Source: an uncultured Flavobacteriaceae bacterium (lineage in GTDB: Bacteria > Bacteroidota > Bacteroidia > Flavobacteriales > Flavobacteriaceae). Taken from it: DNA of 64,000 nucleotides. Below, piece by piece: positions 9,222 through 18,814 of this stretch. The notes under the pieces were generated by a model. The model was given only the letters and a program-made list of their open reading frames with translations, did not search any database and had not been told where the DNA came from. The stretch is from positions 372,001-436,000 of the forward strand of contig CANMRV010000002.1 in assembly GCA_947500435.1 (NCBI GenBank), read 5' to 3'. The position numbers and the translations under genes are program-made. The first letter of the stretch is position 1. Each line of letters begins with the position of its first letter.

Positions 9222-10391
9222 CTAGACCTTTTCGATGGCTACGTCAGTCGCAGCTACAATTTCATGAATGTCTTCATCCATGATTTCTTTTTTCCTGTCC
9301 GCAAATTTTAAGAATTCCTGATAGACAGTATCCAACTGCAATTTGGTCAATTCATAACCTACTATTTTTGCACGATACGCCAGGGCTGCTCTACCACTCC
9401 TTGCGGTAAGGACAATAGATGATTCGTTGACACCAACATCTGCCGGGTCAATGATTTCATAGGTCTCCCGATTCTTAATAACTCCATCTTGGTGAATACC
9501 CGAACTATGAGCGAAAGCATTGGCTCCAACTATGGCTTTATTGGGTTGTACCATCATTCCCATTTTCTGGGAAACCATTTGGCTGGTACTATATAGCAAT
9601 TTGCTGTTGATATTAGTGTCAAGACCTAAACTAGGATGCTGGCGAAGTATCATGACCACCTCCTCTAAAGAAGTGTTTCCGGCTCGCTCTCCAATACCGT
9701 TTATGGTACACTCAATCTGCCGTGCCCCATTCACTACGCCTGCAATTGAATTTGCTGTAGCCAATCCCAAATCATTATGACAATGGCAAGAAAGTACGGC
9801 TCTGTGAACCCCTTTGACATTCTCTTTCAAATATTTCATTTTAGCACCATATTCCTCCGGAAGACAGTACCCAGTAGTATCGGGAATATTCAATACAGTC
9901 GCTCCGGCAGCGACCACAGCTTCACAGACTTGGGCTAAAAATTCATTGTCCGTTCGACCTGCATCTTCAGCGTAGAACTCAACGTCTTCAACAAACGTTT
10001 TGGCATAGCTTACAGCTGCGACGGCTCTTTCAATAATTACATCCCTATTGGAATTGAACTTATGTTTAATGTGCGAATCAGAAGTTCCGATTCCAGTATG
10101 TATTCTTGGTCTTAATGCGGGCTTCAAAGCTTCAGCTGCAACTTCAATATCTTTTTTAACGGCACGGGTCAAACCACATACGGTTGCATTCTTAACCAGT
10201 TTGGAAATTTCAAGTACAGAATTAAAATCCCCGGGACTGGATATTGGAAAACCAGCCTCAATAATATCAACACCCAAATTGTCCAAACGCTCCGCAATCA
10301 CTAATTTTTGCTCCGCATCTAATTTGCATCCAGGTACCTGTTCTCCATCCCTGAGTGTTGTATCAAATATTTGTACTTTATCTTTGCTCAT
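9222..10391 (-). CDS. leuA: 2-isopropylmalate synthase, short form
   Basis: A 389-residue enzyme that condenses acetyl-CoA with 2-oxoisovalerate, the committed step of leucine synthesis. Visible motifs: [12 protein letters not shown] (metal Asp), the [13 protein letters not shown] metal His pair, [15 protein letters not shown] and [10 protein letters not shown]. The chain stops after the linker subdomain and lacks the roughly 120-residue C-terminal leucine-binding regulatory domain of full-length LeuA (about 510 residues). Homologous short enzymes in this family include citramalate and homocitrate synthases, but the direct coupling to leuB favours LeuA. An imperfect palindrome, CCCTAT/ATAGGG, lies 26 bp upstream (10417-10443). 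Confidence 0.92.
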   Translation of the reverse strand: MSKDKVQIFDTTLRDGEQVPGCKLDAEQKLVIAERLDNLGVDIIEAGFPISSPGDFNSVLEISKLVKNATVCGLTRAVKKDIEVAAEALKPALRPRIHTGIGTSDSHIKHKFNSNRDVIIERAVAAVSYAKTFVEDVEFYAEDAGRTDNEFLAQVCEAVVAAGATVLNIPDTTGYCLPEEYGAKMKYLKENVKGVHRAVLSCHCHNDLGLATANSIAGVVNGARQIECTINGIGERAGNTSLEEVVMILRQHPSLGLDTNINSKLLYSTSQMVSQKMGMMVQPNKAIVGANAFAHSSGIHQDGVIKNRETYEIIDPADVGVNESSIVLTARSGRAALAYRAKIVGYELTKLQLDTVYQEFLKFADRKKEIMDEDIHEIVAATDVAIEKV

Positions 10392-10540
10392 TGTAATATT
10401 TGTGTAGTTTTATGTACCCTATACGAATATATAACCAATAGGGGGAATCTCCTAAAAAAGCAATTAAGATTTACAACGCTTAATCACTTTTAAAGGTGTT
10501 AAGGCGCTGATTAACAATTTTTTAAATCAATTTTTTTACG

Positions 10541-12085
10541 ATGACAAATGCGCATAAAGATGCTTTGTTCGTTCTGGTAAAATCGCTATCAAAGTCTGAG
10601 AAACGTCAGTTTAAACTCTACGTTGGGCGCTTGGGCGTAAATACCGATGCGAAATTCATAGCGCTGTTCAATTTAATGGACAAGATGCGAGAATATAATG
10701 AGAAGACCATCTTGGCCAGTGGAATCGTAAAAAAATCTCAGTTGTCAAACCTCAAGGCGCATCTCTACAAACAGATTTTAATTAGTCTTCGCCTGAATCC
10801 CGTGAATCAAAATATGCGCGTTCAAATTCGCGAACAACTAGATTTTGCTACAATCTTGTATCAAAAAGGACTATATAAGCAAAGCCTTAAAATATTGGAT
10901 AAGGCAAAGGCAATCGCCATTGAAAATGAGGAGAAGAACATTGCATATGAAATTGTAGAGCTTGAGAAGATTATTGAGACGCAATACATTACCCGAAGTA
11001 TTCCCGATAGAGCTAATGAACTTGCTGTTCAGGCTAAAGAACTTTCTGCCCACAATGTAATGACGAGTAAACTATCCAACTTGTCCCTACAGCTTTATGG
11101 ATGGATGTTAAAAGTCGGGTATGCAAAAAGTGATGATGACTTAAATAAGTTAAAAGCCTATTTTGATAAGCAATTGCCAAAATACAATATTGAGGACTTA
11201 GGTTTTCGGGAAAAACTTTGGTTGTATAAGGCACATTTATGGTATAGTTTTTTGACTCAAGATTTTCTTTCTTGTTATAAATATGCGAACCGGTGGGTAG
11301 ACCTTTTTTATGAGAATAAGGAAATGATTTATATGAATCCTGTTTTCTTTTTAAAAGGGAATCATTATTTGCTAGAAAGCTTATTTTATGTGAAATATAG
11401 CTCGCAATTTAAAGAAACACTTGACCGTATGGAAGCCATGGTGGAGAGCAAGGATTTTCCTAAAAATGATAATATTGCATCCCTTGCATTTCTCTATATC
11501 AATTCCAATAAATTGAACTTTCATTTTATGGAAGGGACCTTCAAAAAGGCACTTTACTTGGTCCCAATTGTTGAGTATGGAATAGACAAACATAAAGACC
11601 GAATTGATGAGCATCACATCATGTTGTTGTACTATAAAATTGCTTGTTTGTATTTCGGAATAGGAGATAACAAGACTTGTATTCAGTACCTCAAGAAAAT
11701 CATCAATAACAAGAATCTAAAAATGCGTGAAGACCTCATGTGTTTTGCAAGGGTATTAAGTTTGGTGGCACATTACGAGGCAGGCATGGATTATCATTTG
11801 GAAGTTCAACTAAAAAGCACTTACAAGTTTTTATTAAAAATGGACGACCTTCATGAGGTTCAAAAAGAGATGATTAAATTCCTTCGAAACCTAGGTAGTA
11901 TCTATCCGAGTGAGCTTCGTAGCGAATTCCAGAAATTACATACGGAATTGAAGAAGTATGAAGATCATCCTTACGAGAAAAGAGCCTTTTTGTATTTGGA
12001 TATCATTTCTTGGTTGGAAAGTCATTTAGAGAACAAACCAGTGGCCGAGATTATTCGCGAGAAGGCGCTATCACTTACCCGATAA
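10541..12085 (+). CDS. Helical TPR-like cytoplasmic protein, unknown function
   Basis: A 514-residue protein without signal peptide or membrane segment. It is almost entirely alpha-helical, with TPR-like helix pairs (for example LYQKGLYKQSLKILDKAKAIAIENEEK near 106-132 and YFGIGDNKTCIQYLKKIINNK near 371-391). The N-terminal part (KSLSKSEKRQFKLYVGRLG) is basic and strongly patterned. It belongs to a type of hypothetical protein common in Bacteroidota; no enzyme motif is visible. It is divergent from leuA and followed 3 bp later by the EamA transporter, so the two are probably co-transcribed. Confidence 0.85.
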   Translation: MTNAHKDALFVLVKSLSKSEKRQFKLYVGRLGVNTDAKFIALFNLMDKMREYNEKTILASGIVKKSQLSNLKAHLYKQILISLRLNPVNQNMRVQIREQLDFATILYQKGLYKQSLKILDKAKAIAIENEEKNIAYEIVELEKIIETQYITRSIPDRANELAVQAKELSAHNVMTSKLSNLSLQLYGWMLKVGYAKSDDDLNKLKAYFDKQLPKYNIEDLGFREKLWLYKAHLWYSFLTQDFLSCYKYANRWVDLFYENKEMIYMNPVFFLKGNHYLLESLFYVKYSSQFKETLDRMEAMVESKDFPKNDNIASLAFLYINSNKLNFHFMEGTFKKALYLVPIVEYGIDKHKDRIDEHHIMLLYYKIACLYFGIGDNKTCIQYLKKIINNKNLKMREDLMCFARVLSLVAHYEAGMDYHLEVQLKSTYKFLLKMDDLHEVQKEMIKFLRNLGSIYPSELRSEFQKLHTELKKYEDHPYEKRAFLYLDIISWLESHLENKPVAEIIREKALSLTR

Positions 12086-12088
12086 AAC

Positions 12089-12949
12089 TTGAGCACAAAA
12101 AGTCCGCATTTTACGCATTTACTAGAAATCAATCTAGCCATGCTTTTCATAAGCACTTCTGGTGCTCTAGGTAGATATATTCAGTTGTCGGTTCCAGTGA
12201 CGATAGGTACTCGGGCGATTTTGGCCTTTGCCCTGTTGTTTTTGTATTGCCGATTTAAAAAGATTTCCTTCAAAGTAGAAAGGAAGGATTTATCCATGAT
12301 AGTTTTAAGCGGAGTCTTAATGGGCCTGCACTGGATAACCTATTTCTATGCATTGCAAATGTCAAATGTTGCTATCGGTATGCTTTCGATGTTTACCTAT
12401 CCGGTATGGACGGCAATTCTAGAACCTGTACTGCTAAAAACAAAATTCCAGAAAATTCATTTGCTACTGGCAGTTTTGGTTTTATTTGGGATTTACTTTT
12501 TGATTCCCGATTTTAGCTTGGAGAATTCCTATACCCTTGCCATCGGTATGGGTGTTTTATCGGCAATCGTATATGCCTTACGGAATTTATTGATGAAATC
12601 TAAAGTAGCCAAATACAACGGTTCACTTTTAATGTCCTATCAAACGGGAATTGTGGGATTTCTTCTTCTACCGGCTTTATTTTTTACGAATATCATGGAA
12701 ATCGCATCGCAATGGGAAGCTCTGGTTACACTTGCATTACTGACAACTGCCATTGGTCATACGCTGTTTCTTTTGAGTTTTAAACACTTCACCGTTACTA
12801 CGGCAAGTATTCTCAGCTGCGTGCAACCCGTATATGGTATTCTAATTGGAATGATTTTCCTTTCAGAATTCCCTTCCTGGTCAACGGTCTTTGGAGGAGT
12901 TCTGATATTAACTGCTGTTGTTGTTGAAAGTATTCGAACGTATCGATAA
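12089..12949 (+). CDS. EamA/DMT-superfamily transporter
   Basis: A 286-residue integral membrane protein with about ten hydrophobic helices in two halves, the pattern of paired EamA domains in drug/metabolite exporters (RhaT/YdcZ group). The chosen start is TTG at 12089, which includes the residues just before helix 1 (HLLEINLAMLFISTSGALG); the first ATG at 12139 would cut into helix 1. The start is 3 bp after the TPR-like gene, implying translational coupling. The substrate cannot be told from sequence. Confidence 0.9.
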   Translation: MSTKSPHFTHLLEINLAMLFISTSGALGRYIQLSVPVTIGTRAILAFALLFLYCRFKKISFKVERKDLSMIVLSGVLMGLHWITYFYALQMSNVAIGMLSMFTYPVWTAILEPVLLKTKFQKIHLLLAVLVLFGIYFLIPDFSLENSYTLAIGMGVLSAIVYALRNLLMKSKVAKYNGSLLMSYQTGIVGFLLLPALFFTNIMEIASQWEALVTLALLTTAIGHTLFLLSFKHFTVTTASILSCVQPVYGILIGMIFLSEFPSWSTVFGGVLILTAVVVESIRTYR

Positions 12950-12964
12950 TGCTTTGTCTTCTTT

Positions 12965-14692
12965 CTATTCCCCCTTAGTATAAACAACTTCACCGTTAAA
13001 AATGGTCATCTCTATTTCTGTTCCTAAGAGCTTGTCTTCTGCCACGGTCATCAAATCTTGATTGTAAATGGTGAAATCAGCAAGTTTACCTACGGTAATC
13101 GTACCTTTAATGTTTTCTTCAAAAGCTCCATAGGCCGCATCTAAAGTATAAGACCGCAATGCTTGTTCGCGAGTCATTTTCTGTTCGGGTTCATAACCTC
13201 CTTCTGGCAGACCTTTTAAGGTCTTACGACTTACACTGCCATAAAAACTGGCAATGGGATTTAATGGCTCCACAGGAACATCGGTGCCGTTTACAATAGG
13301 AATACCGCTTTTCAAAAGATCCTGCCACATATAAGCACCTTCCTTGATTCGTTTTTCGCCCAGACGGTCAATCGCCCAAGGTCTATCTGAAGATAAGTGT
13401 ACAGCCTGCATAGCGGGAATAACCCCAAGCCCTGCAAAACGTGGAATATCATCAGGATGAATATGTTGCGCATGCTCAATGCGAAATCTGTGATTTGCTT
13501 TCAAATCGGGCAATTCTGTAAATGCGGCTTCGTATCGGTCTAGAATTTCTCTATTTGCGCGATCCCCGATAGCATGTGCGCAAACTTGAAATCCGTTTCT
13601 TAACCCGTTTAGCGCGGTTTCCTTTACGACTTCCATGGGGAGTGTTTCGTGTCCAAAATGTCCTGGCCGGTCTGTATACGACTCTAACAACCAAGCACCA
13701 CGGGAACCTAATGCACCATCACAGTTTAATTTAATCGACCGAATCGTCAAAAGATTATCCGGATCTACCTTGGGGCCTTTTTTGTACCATTCCTCAATGA
13801 GTTCTGGGTCCCATCCAGTAAGCATGGTATACAAACGTACATTAAGCTTGTTTTCTGCTTTCATTTGTTCGTAGAGGGCAATGGTTTCTTTTCCTATTCC
13901 GGCATCATGAAAGCCTGTAATACCATGTCTATGGCAAGCGGCCACTGCTAGTTCAAAAGCTTTTCTGTCTTTTTCCGGAGTGTTCTCTGGAATATGCTTT
14001 CGAATTAAGCTCTGCGCACGTTCATTGAAAATGCCCGTAGGTTGCCCCAGTTTATCTCGCATGACTTCACCTCCCTCAATTTCAAGTATATCAATTCCGT
14101 CCTTGGCAAGTAGCTGCAAGCCGGCAATTTCCATAGCTCTGGCATTTGCGAAACCTGCATGACCACTTGCATGACTCAAATAAACAGGATTATCGGGAGA
14201 CACCTGACTTAATTTATAATGCGTTTGAAAACCATTTACGGCATCCTCGGGTAGTGCATCCCATTTGCTTTGATGCCAGCCTCTTCCTAGAATCCATTCG
14301 CCAGGTTCGGCAGTTTTGACAGCTTCTGCTACGATATCTACAATCTCTTGATAGCTGGTGGTGTTGATTAAATCGATGTTCAATTCATTATAACCCAGAC
14401 CCATAAAATGTCCATGCCCTTCAATTAAACCGGGGGTCATGGTTTTGCCTTGTAAATCGATGATTTCAGTTTCCTCAGTTTTATAGGCTTCAGCTTCTGG
14501 AAGACTTCCTGCAAAAAGAATGGTATCGCCTTTTGTAGCTACTGCTTCCACTGTAGTTCGGGTTGAGTCCACCGTATAAATGGGACCTCCATAAATTAAT
14601 AAGGTAGCGGATGTTTTCTTTGGATTTGAACAGGATGATAAAACAAGTAGGACTATAACCAAACTTGAGAAAAAAGTATTTTGTAATCGCAT
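12965..14692 (-). CDS. YtcJ-type amidohydrolase, lipoprotein
   Basis: A 575-residue metal-dependent hydrolase of the amidohydrolase-3 (YtcJ/exoenzyme) group. The ATG at 14692 is preferred over an upstream one (14755) because it gives a lipoprotein signal ending LSSC. Catalytic features: the HxH motif in GLIEGHGHFMG near residue 90, DGALGSRGAWLLESY in the middle, CAHAIGDRAN with a metal His, and a C-terminal beta strand segment KLADFTIYNQDLMT typical of the composite domain. Such enzymes hydrolyse amide or ester bonds; the substrate is unknown. It converges on the EamA gene with a 15-bp gap. Confidence 0.92.
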   Translation of the reverse strand: MRLQNTFFSSLVIVLLVLSSCSNPKKTSATLLIYGGPIYTVDSTRTTVEAVATKGDTILFAGSLPEAEAYKTEETEIIDLQGKTMTPGLIEGHGHFMGLGYNELNIDLINTTSYQEIVDIVAEAVKTAEPGEWILGRGWHQSKWDALPEDAVNGFQTHYKLSQVSPDNPVYLSHASGHAGFANARAMEIAGLQLLAKDGIDILEIEGGEVMRDKLGQPTGIFNERAQSLIRKHIPENTPEKDRKAFELAVAACHRHGITGFHDAGIGKETIALYEQMKAENKLNVRLYTMLTGWDPELIEEWYKKGPKVDPDNLLTIRSIKLNCDGALGSRGAWLLESYTDRPGHFGHETLPMEVVKETALNGLRNGFQVCAHAIGDRANREILDRYEAAFTELPDLKANHRFRIEHAQHIHPDDIPRFAGLGVIPAMQAVHLSSDRPWAIDRLGEKRIKEGAYMWQDLLKSGIPIVNGTDVPVEPLNPIASFYGSVSRKTLKGLPEGGYEPEQKMTREQALRSYTLDAAYGAFEENIKGTITVGKLADFTIYNQDLMTVAEDKLLGTEIEMTIFNGEVVYTKGE

Positions 14693-14775
14693 TGCTATCG
14701 GTTTTAGGATAGCTGAATTTACGATTTTAAATAGTGATTGGAAAAGGGTTTTCATGCAGGATTGGCATTAACTTT

Positions 14776-15377
14776 TTAAAGGCACTTTTTATCCACATCA
14801 GGAGAAGGTCTGTATGCATAATATTGTAAAACTTCTTCCAAAGCCATTCGAAGTGCTTTGTTTATTGGTAGTATCATGTTTCCTAATTGGAAGTCTATTT
14901 GATTTAATTGCATGTAATACTCTGTAAATACAGGTACATGCAATCCTTTTGAAATTGCTTCTGCTGTGGAATTGTAGTTATCGGCTTGACCCTCTTTGAT
15001 AATTTTGCATGTAGCTAACCTTAAATTTCCATATTTATCAGTATTGGCAGCAAACCCAAACAAGCGACAAATTAAACCTCGGTATTTATAATTGCTGCAG
15101 CGCCCTTGATTTAAAATGGTTAAGGGTTTGTAAATCAAACAAGTAGAGCTCCGTTTTTTTTTAGCTGAATTAGCGTTTTTTCTGCTTCTCCGTTTAAAAA
15201 CAGGTGAAACGCCCAAGGTAAAAATTCTAAAGGAGATGCCTCTACATCTGGATAAGAACAACATTTTCCACAACCCGAAACACAACTTAGTCCTGATGAT
15301 TGTTCAAACTGAGCGCTTTCTAGCTCCAATTGGTGAAAAAGGTCTTCAACCAATTGTACTCTTCGCGCTATCGACAT
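14776..15377 (-). pseudogene. YkgJ-type Cys-cluster protein, frameshifted in an A9 run
   Basis: Two overlapping frames together make one YkgJ-family protein of about 200 residues. The first (15377 to the TGA at 15135) carries the N-terminal cluster CVSGCGKCCSYPDVEASPLE; the second (read to 14776) carries the rest, including CSNYKYRGLICRLFGF and a conserved C-terminus. The switch occurs at a run of nine A on the coding strand (bases 15154-15162): a tenth A would restore LQL-type codons into one continuous frame ending IQLKKKRSSTCLIY. The family (also annotated Fe-S oxidoreductase or zinc/iron-chelating) binds metal through these cysteines. It may be a true pseudogene, a homopolymer sequencing error, or a slippage-expressed gene. 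Confidence 0.8.
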
Positions 15378-15457
15378 TAATTTTTCTCGAAGGTAGACTT
15401 AATAAAGGGACGAGGAGTGATTTCTTTATTAAATTCATATTCAAAAAATGATTACAG

Positions 15458-17122
15458 TTAATTTGGAACAACCAAAACTTCAACGCGTCTATTTATGGCT
15501 CGGTTTTCATCAGAGTCATTTTTAACGATAGGTTTTGACTCTCCTAATCCTTTTTCCATCCACTTAAATTGATTACTTGGAATCAATTTCTGGAGTTCTG
15601 CCACCACACTTTTAGAGCGTGCAAGTGATAATTTTTTATTGAACCCAGCATCTCCGATATCATCGGTGTGCCCTTCCACAATAACATTGCCTTTCTTTAG
15701 AACAACGATGCTTTCGGCCAACTCCTTTAGTGCCTCGATGCCTTCGGGTTTTAGTTCAGACTTACCTGTTTCGAACAACACTTTACTATCCAATTTTAAA
15801 CGCATCGCAGCGCCTATGGCCGCTATAGCATCGACATCAGCTCCTGGTAAGGCACTATATTCCTTAAGGTCTGTGAGACGAACATAGTAGAAAAAATCTC
15901 CCGGATTTACGAACGCTGCAATGTCTACTTCAGAAACGCCGCCATCAATTTTTCCAACTTTAATCCATGTAATGCCATCTTTGGAGATTTCTAGACTTGT
16001 TGGTTCAATCTTTCCTATTTCAAAAATGTATAAATCAGGACCATTGACATCCGTCAAAGCATTGTCCACAAATTGAACCGTTAGACTTCCAGCTAGGCCA
16101 AGGCTGTAAATACCAGTGACGGTTTGTGCACCATTATCTTGAATAACATCAGGTGCCCCTATTACGTTGTCTAAATCTAGTACGTTTAATTTGGGATGAT
16201 ATGCTTTTATGACCTTATCGACAAAAGATAATCTACCCAACGGCAAGTACACAGCAGTCTGCACTTTTCCTCCAAAAAAAGTTTCGCCAACATCATCCCC
16301 AAAGTACAAATCTGGATTTAGTTCTTTAAACTCCTTTTGAGCAACTTTAGATTTTTTTGCAATTTTCTTTTGAGCCGATTTTACAATTTTTATACTACGC
16401 TCTATTCTGGATTTATAATTGGGACTAGCCTTAATAGAACCATCATTATATGCTTTTAGCATTGCTTCAAGTTCAGTCAGATATTCTTGTGCTTCTTTTG
16501 CATCGTGCATATAACCAGCTTTTATGGTTATAGGTCTCAGTCTTTTACCTTCTCGAACTTTCACATATTGCAGCACATTTCTAGCTTCTCTTTCAGATAA
16601 CTTAGTTATGATTTCAGTTTCTGAAAGCGAATCTATTTTTTTTAATTTCTCTGTTGTTATCTTTCCTTTTAAATAATTTTGTAATACCAGTATAGCTTCT
16701 TCTATGGAAACTCCCGTTGGCGTTTTTTTTGAAGACAATTCTTCTATAGAGATATCAGCTTTTAGCTGCAAACCTTTGCGTGTTTTAGCATCTTTTATAT
16801 TCTTTTGAACATACTTAATCAGCTGTTTTAAAGTATCGGGATTATTGGTTTTTTCTTGATATTCTTCCCTTGGGATATGACTCAGTTGAAACAACCTCTC
16901 AATTTCTGCCTTATCCACTGATATTATTCCATTTTTATTATCCTTGGTACTTTTGTCCAATACATTATTAAAATCGCCAATAACCTCTTTGAGTTGTTCT
17001 GTACTCGTTGAGGTTTCTTGAGTTTTTTTAGGTTTTGGAACACTTGATTCTGATGTTTTTACATCTTCTTTGCAAGAAAGAACCAGAAGTAGGACTAATA
17101 GGGTTAGCCAGTAATTTTTCAT
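15458..17122 (-). CDS. OmpA-domain lipoprotein with long helical stalk
   Basis: A 554-residue lipoprotein (signal ending LVLSC, Cys17) followed by KEDV, a charged start common in exported flavobacterial lipoproteins. Residues about 30-270 are Lys/Glu-rich and helical. Residues about 295-430 form a beta-rich domain with phrases NGPDLYIFEIG, LEISKDGITWIKVG and FFYYVRLTDL, resembling a jelly-roll binding module. Residues 450-554 are a typical OmpA C-terminal peptidoglycan-binding domain (LFETGKSELKPEG, VEGHTDDIGD, GLGESKPIV, NRRVEVLV). It probably links outer membrane or surface material to the cell wall. It is last in a run of lipoprotein genes, starting 1 bp after the previous stop. Confidence 0.92.
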   Translation of the reverse strand: MKNYWLTLLVLLLVLSCKEDVKTSESSVPKPKKTQETSTSTEQLKEVIGDFNNVLDKSTKDNKNGIISVDKAEIERLFQLSHIPREEYQEKTNNPDTLKQLIKYVQKNIKDAKTRKGLQLKADISIEELSSKKTPTGVSIEEAILVLQNYLKGKITTEKLKKIDSLSETEIITKLSEREARNVLQYVKVREGKRLRPITIKAGYMHDAKEAQEYLTELEAMLKAYNDGSIKASPNYKSRIERSIKIVKSAQKKIAKKSKVAQKEFKELNPDLYFGDDVGETFFGGKVQTAVYLPLGRLSFVDKVIKAYHPKLNVLDLDNVIGAPDVIQDNGAQTVTGIYSLGLAGSLTVQFVDNALTDVNGPDLYIFEIGKIEPTSLEISKDGITWIKVGKIDGGVSEVDIAAFVNPGDFFYYVRLTDLKEYSALPGADVDAIAAIGAAMRLKLDSKVLFETGKSELKPEGIEALKELAESIVVLKKGNVIVEGHTDDIGDAGFNKKLSLARSKSVVAELQKLIPSNQFKWMEKGLGESKPIVKNDSDENRAINRRVEVLVVPN

Positions 17123-17123
17123 A

Positions 17124-17669
17124 TCAGAGTGAAATTACCAAGTTTAAATCTGTAAAAGAACCTACTACGCGAATGGTTTCGTTGTTCTCCTTATTCGTAA
17201 GAACGGCATCAAACTCCCCAGAAATCTTTTTTCCAGTCGTATCACATTTCGTTAATTTGATACTATCGGTATTATTGCCTAATGAGGAGAAATAACCACT
17301 TGAACCAGATAGGGTAACTTCACCAAATTTGAAATCAGAAGCACTAAATGCCTCATCAATACTTGAGGTATAATCACCAAGAATCACGTTCTCGGCATTC
17401 AAATCATCATTATTAAAACTGATAAAAACACCGGTATTGTCTGCTAATGCAATACTCGTTTTTGCACTTAGTCCTTCAGCAAACCTGTCGTTGTCATTGA
17501 AGTTGAATTTATTATCTAAAACACCGGAGGCATTTGTAATATCTTGCTCCTCGCCATCAATTTGTAAGGTGTATATGCCATTTCTGCTGTTTTTTTCGGA
17601 ATTGTCTTTTTTACAAGAAACTAAACCTATAATCAGCATACCAAGTACTAATACGCTTTTGATTTTCAT
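17124..17669 (-). CDS. Small lipoprotein, unknown function
   Basis: A 181-residue lipoprotein (signal ending GLVSC, then KKDNSEKN). The mature part is beta-rich and has two blocks seen in many Bacteroidota lipoproteins: a start GIYTLQIDGEEQDI and an end KISGEFDAVLTNKENNETIRVVGSFTDL, which suggests a single beta-sandwich. No catalytic residues stand out. It is followed 1 bp later by the OmpA lipoprotein gene, so the two are likely translated together and may act together at the outer membrane. Confidence 0.82.
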   Translation of the reverse strand: MKIKSVLVLGMLIIGLVSCKKDNSEKNSRNGIYTLQIDGEEQDITNASGVLDNKFNFNDNDRFAEGLSAKTSIALADNTGVFISFNNDDLNAENVILGDYTSSIDEAFSASDFKFGEVTLSGSSGYFSSLGNNTDSIKLTKCDTTGKKISGEFDAVLTNKENNETIRVVGSFTDLNLVISL

Positions 17670-17737
17670 AATTTCACGGTGGTTTCAATTAATAATTTTC
17701 CAATTCTTAAATCAAATATTGCTCTGGTTCTAATTAT

Positions 17738-18313
17738 CTACATATTTGATATTATGTTTTCTGCAAAGGCAATCATTTCTTTATCGTCATAAAAACAAGG
17801 TGCTCCTTTGCTAGTTAAATATTCTGCCATGAGAACAAAAGTTATGTTTTCATGGAGTACATGTAAGTCTTTATTGCTTCTGCTTAAAGATTTTAAATCT
17901 GTACCGTGTATGTCGAAAAAAGCGGCATCACCAATATTGGAAATATCTTTCAATTTGCCTTTTTTGTAGTTAGACTTAGTTAAATTAAAACTCATTTCCG
18001 CTAGTGATGCAGAACCTTTTCTTGCAAACTGAATCTTAATACTTTGCTCTTGCTTATTCCCCTTGGTCACAAAATCAAAAATACAGCCCCTATTGATATA
18101 TTCGGGTAGTTCGGAGTCTGTGAAACACATTGATGAATAATCTCCTTTTTCGAAAAAAGTAGCGCATTCAAAATTTTCTTTTTTACCTGAAGATTTTTTC
18201 GTCTTGGTTAGTGTCGTACTCAGATTAGAATCTGCAGTAGTTATTTTTTCTTTACAACCATAAATAATGGCAAGACAAATGATTATCATGGTGGTTAGGT
18301 TTTTCATTGACAT
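17738..18313 (-). CDS. Small lipoprotein, unknown function
   Basis: A 191-residue lipoprotein (signal ending IIYGC; start at 18313 or two codons later at 18307). The mature chain contains three cysteines spaced along ATFFEKGDYSSMCF, RGCIFDF and GAPCFYDD and a globular mixed fold; no family is recognised. It lies between two other lipoprotein genes, 18 bp after the upstream stop and 68 bp before the next gene. Confidence 0.8.
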   Translation of the reverse strand: MSMKNLTTMIIICLAIIYGCKEKITTADSNLSTTLTKTKKSSGKKENFECATFFEKGDYSSMCFTDSELPEYINRGCIFDFVTKGNKQEQSIKIQFARKGSASLAEMSFNLTKSNYKKGKLKDISNIGDAAFFDIHGTDLKSLSRSNKDLHVLHENITFVLMAEYLTSKGAPCFYDDKEMIAFAENIISNM

Positions 18314-18331
18314 ATTGCTTTTCGGATTTAA

Positions 18332-18814
18332 TTATTTCTTAAGAACCAGTTCGGCCTTATTCACTTTAAGGCTAGGATTTTTTGATGCAACTAGTATACT
18401 TTTAAGGGTATAGTTGCCATCTTCTTCAATTTTTATTTCTGAGTTCTTTCCAGAAAAACTCCATTTCGTACTATTCATGATTTTGGTTTTCACCTCGCCA
18501 ATGGTAATATTTTTTTGAGTTGGGTCAATCTCTAGTTCAGAAGTTTTGGTACCGTCTTTAAACATTTTAATCCTGAATCTTAAATTTACGTCACCATCAT
18601 ATTCCATATCCATATCCGACCAAAGTGCAATTTCATCTCCTTTTTTTAACGCTATAGTTACTTCATCATCAATAAAATTTACTGAAGAGCTTACTGCATT
18701 AATTTTAAGTCTCGCTATTTCTTCTCCTGTTAGGGAGCTACATCCTGTAAAAAGGAATAAGGCAAGACTTGCCAGTATTATAGGTGTTTTAATAACCCAG
18801 GTTTTGATACGCAT
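18332..18814 (-). CDS. Small lipoprotein, unknown function
   Basis: A 160-residue lipoprotein with signal ending FLFTGC. The mature part is mostly beta strands (KINAVSSSVNF, NLRFRIKMFKDG, NYTLKSILVASKN), ends with two Lys residues and looks like a small beta-sandwich. Its first 26 bp overlap the end of the upstream DUF4412 gene in another frame, so the two are translationally coupled. Function unknown. Confidence 0.8.
   Translation of the reverse strand: MRIKTWVIKTPIILASLALFLFTGCSSLTGEEIARLKINAVSSSVNFIDDEVTIALKKGDEIALWSDMDMEYDGDVNLRFRIKMFKDGTKTSELEIDPTQKNITIGEVKTKIMNSTKWSFSGKNSEIKIEEDGNYTLKSILVASKNPSLKVNKAELVLKK

Noticed and set aside
10392..10540. Leucine leader peptide or T-box before leuA
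   Set aside because: No Leu-rich short frame and no attenuator hairpin; only a 6-bp imperfect palindrome (10417-10443).
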